From Croceivirga sp. (GTDB taxonomy: Bacteria; Bacteroidota; Bacteroidia; Flavobacteriales; Flavobacteriaceae), in the NCBI GenBank assembly GCA_028284665.1, contig JANQRG010000043.1, positions 1 through 64,000 on the forward strand: a stretch of DNA of 64,000 bases, in the 5' to 3' direction. The notes under the pieces are model-generated. The model was not told where the DNA came from. It saw nothing but the letters and a program-made list of their open reading frames with translations, and made no database searches. Position 1 is the stretch's first letter; each line of letters begins with the position of its first letter. Position numbers and translations under genes: made by a program. This document shows, one piece after another, positions 62,171 to 64,000 of the stretch.

Positions 62171-64000
62171 TTAGATACTAAAAAGGTATTCCCTACCCGG
62201 TTGACAATCTTTACTATTATGCTCCCCAACCTGAACAGGAATACCTTTGTGGTTATTTGAGTCTGCACTCAATTTAAGTTCATTGTCGGTGATGCTCACC
62301 TTGAACCTACAGTCTTGCCAAACCAGGGAGAAGGATAAATTTCTCCATTGCCTTGGCAGGTTTGGTTTTAGGACTACTTTCTCCGGATTGGGGTAATACC
62401 CGCCGAAACCCATAACGGCGGCTTCCCAAAGCACACCGTAACTAGCCAAATGCACTCCGAGTGCACTATCTGCCCTAAGACTATCCAAATCTGCCCTGGA
62501 GGCCCGAATAAAATAATCCACCGACTCATCCAGTATTCCAATTCTGGCCCCGGCCAGTGCGAAACCGGCCATACCCAGGGAAGACCCATAGAAACACCTG
62601 TCGCTGTAATAATGCCAATTCTTTCTTTGGATATCGATTGGAAAAGCTTCCGGGTCTTGTTTAAATATCAGGGATACATCGGGTTGTTTGGTGGCTTGGG
62701 TATGGCCACAGAACCGTTCACTGATACCTCTAAGGTCCTGCGATCGTTCATAGTACCCATCAAATTCTTCAATAATACCGTCTTCATTGGGCTGAGGTAA
62801 ATATATTTTGTCTGCCACCTCTGCTATTCTTTCAATATCTTCTTTTGACATGTCCAATTTGTCTACGACCTTCCTGAACACAGGGTCATGAATTAAGTTC
62901 AATGCGTACTCCAGCGTCCACTTGCACATGTAATTGGTGAAGGTATTGTTATTTTCTTCGGTGTGGTATTGATCCGGGCAACCCACCTCCAATAGCTCGT
63001 ATCTGTCGTTTTCTTTGACCCACTCACTGCGATAGGCAAAGAAACGAGCAATATCGATAACCATTTCTGCGCCGTAGTTGACCAGGAACTGTTTGTCGTT
63101 TGAGTTCTCATGGTAAAGTCGTATCGCATAAACTACATCTGCGGAAATATGAATTTCGTTGTCGGGCAAAATAAGCCATGGGGTACATTCTTCCTTACCG
63201 GTCTTTGCGGCTTCCCATGGATATTTGGCTCCTTTGTATCCTGCCTTTTCGGCATTGTAACGGGCTCCGTCGAGCGTATTGTACCGGTACAACAAAAGGT
63301 TGCGCGCCTGTTCCGGATTGGTGAACAGGTAATACGGAAATAAATGGAATTCAGTATCCCAAAGAATGGCGAATTTGTACCCTTCACCGGTTATACCCTT
63401 GACCAATGCCGTGGTTTTTGGATTATCAATGGGTAGGGCCATTTCCATATGCATCACCCCAAAATTGATCCCTTGTCTGGTATAGGCATCTGCATCTATA
63501 AAAAGATCACTTTGTTTGTAGGTTCGCGCTACAGCTTCCTTATGTCTTTTAAGCAATTCTTCGAAACCAAGCGCTAAGGATGACTTTGCCATTGTATTAC
63601 ATTTTTCCTGATCGGTATCGGTAACGCAGATAACAACGTCCAAAACAACCTTATCGCTTAGGTCTGCAATGCTATACGCCTGGGCCATATATAAGGTCTG
63701 GGCCTTTGGGGGCTGCAACGTCATAAAATTGAACCCATCTGCTGTACCTTGTTTTACAATTTCGAAAAGCTTTGTATCCTCATCATTGGTCACGGTATCG
63801 TTAAGGTAGGGTTCCAGCCTTATTTTTGCTTCGTGATCATCTCTATTCACTTCATATCGCAAACAGATGAGGTTTCTATTGTCCCAACTCGCAAATCTCT
63901 GTGAATCCACAAAAGTTCGTCTCCATTGACGGTCTCTAAAGGCAAAACGTCTCGAATACCTAGCTTCATTAATGTGCATCAGCCTTTCATTGGTTACAAT
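62171..64000 (-). CDS. GH65-like glycoside phosphorylase/hydrolase, 5' part beyond the window
   Basis: At least 609 residues; the reading frame runs off the window end without a stop, so the N-terminal beta-sandwich is missing. Family GH65 blocks are clear: KGITGEGYKFAILWDTEFHL, YKGAKYPWEAAKTGKEECTP, NEIHISADVVYAIRLYHENS and CPDQYHTEENNNTFTNYM. A KQPDVSLIF stretch and YSDRCFYGSSLGMAG follow. In canonical members the fourth block is PDEYH, with Glu as general acid; here a CAA codon at 62969-62971 gives Gln. The phosphate-binding TxHxSSL reads CFYGSSL. The enzyme is therefore divergent and may be neither a normal phosphorylase nor a normal hydrolase. It has a nearby SDR and LacI gene. Confidence 0.85.
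   Translation of the reverse strand: MVTNERLMHINEARYSRRFAFRDRQWRRTFVDSQRFASWDNRNLICLRYEVNRDDHEAKIRLEPYLNDTVTNDEDTKLFEIVKQGTADGFNFMTLQPPKAQTLYMAQAYSIADLSDKVVLDVVICVTDTDQEKCNTMAKSSLALGFEELLKRHKEAVARTYKQSDLFIDADAYTRQGINFGVMHMEMALPIDNPKTTALVKGITGEGYKFAILWDTEFHLFPYYLFTNPEQARNLLLYRYNTLDGARYNAEKAGYKGAKYPWEAAKTGKEECTPWLILPDNEIHISADVVYAIRLYHENSNDKQFLVNYGAEMVIDIARFFAYRSEWVKENDRYELLEVGCPDQYHTEENNNTFTNYMCKWTLEYALNLIHDPVFRKVVDKLDMSKEDIERIAEVADKIYLPQPNEDGIIEEFDGYYERSQDLRGISERFCGHTQATKQPDVSLIFKQDPEAFPIDIQRKNWHYYSDRCFYGSSLGMAGFALAGARIGILDESVDYFIRASRADLDSLRADSALGVHLASYGVLWEAAVMGFGGYYPNPEKVVLKPNLPRQWRNLSFSLVWQDCRFKVSITDNELKLSADSNNHKGIPVQVGEHNSKDCQPGREYLFSI

Overview
The window looks like the chromosome of a marine member of the Flavobacteriaceae (Bacteroidota). 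The evidence is a SusC/SusD pair, a hybrid-type regulator with a sensor propeller and a Y_Y_Y domain, formylglycine sulfatases, DUF2490 and LytTR proteins, a replicative DNA polymerase III alpha with a fused exonuclease, an S16 protein with a long acidic tail, and promoters of the TTG-N19/20-TAnnTTTG type. The genus cannot be read from the sequence.

Layout. 1-122: tRNA-Leu(CAA) and its terminator. 201-1034: a TSUP membrane transporter. 1112-16071 (minus strand): a tightly packed polysaccharide utilisation operon running SusC, SusD, a double-LamG surface protein, two GH144 enzymes, a GH3 beta-glucosidase, an alpha/beta hydrolase, a sulfatase and an endonuclease/exonuclease/phosphatase-fold protein. 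GH144 plus GH3 next to SusCD points to beta-1,2-glucan; the last three enzymes could strip substituents. 16308-19067: the regulator of the locus. 19339-24006 (plus strand, divergent): a GH43-like protein, a second sulfatase and a formylglycine-generating enzyme that carries the true Cys pair. The 9-mer TGATGTAGT recurs in both promoter regions beside the regulator and may be its operator. 24105-24155: a decayed tRNA-Leu relic in the same orientation as the tRNA at 1-87, so tRNA-Leu sequences bracket the sugar locus.

24.2-30.7 kb: a serine hydrolase, a small cell-envelope cluster (amidase, lipoprotein, helical protein), and a membrane-embedded patatin with a partner. 29.5-33.8 kb: a mutagenic-polymerase pair, DinB and a second DnaE-type polymerase; the latter has lost a canonical start codon at the edge of an inverted repeat. 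33.9-36.6 kb: a DUF7009-like protein and an FdhF/YdeP-type molybdopterin oxidoreductase. 36.6-47.5 kb: housekeeping genes (metallophosphoesterase, glutaryl-CoA dehydrogenase, trmN6-rimM-rpsP, dnaE, trxA, a DUF58 protein). 47.6 kb: tRNA-Asp(GTC), followed by an AT-rich stretch with a LytTR regulator, an M20 amidohydrolase, an S41-like protein and an NTF2-like lipoprotein.

53.1-64 kb: a DUF2490 protein, a relic of an FAD-linked oxidase, a seven-haem cytochrome divergent from an M24-fold protein, an SDR dehydrogenase, and a minus-strand run of a GH65-like enzyme (cut by the window end), a 13-repeat FG-GAP protein, a LacI regulator and a jacalin-like lipoprotein. The palindrome GTTATCGATAAC lies just upstream of the cytochrome and of the SDR, which suggests a LacI regulon around an unusual GH65 protein whose usual catalytic Glu is Gln. 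This last locus and the substituent-stripping arm of the glucan locus are the best candidates for undescribed biology.
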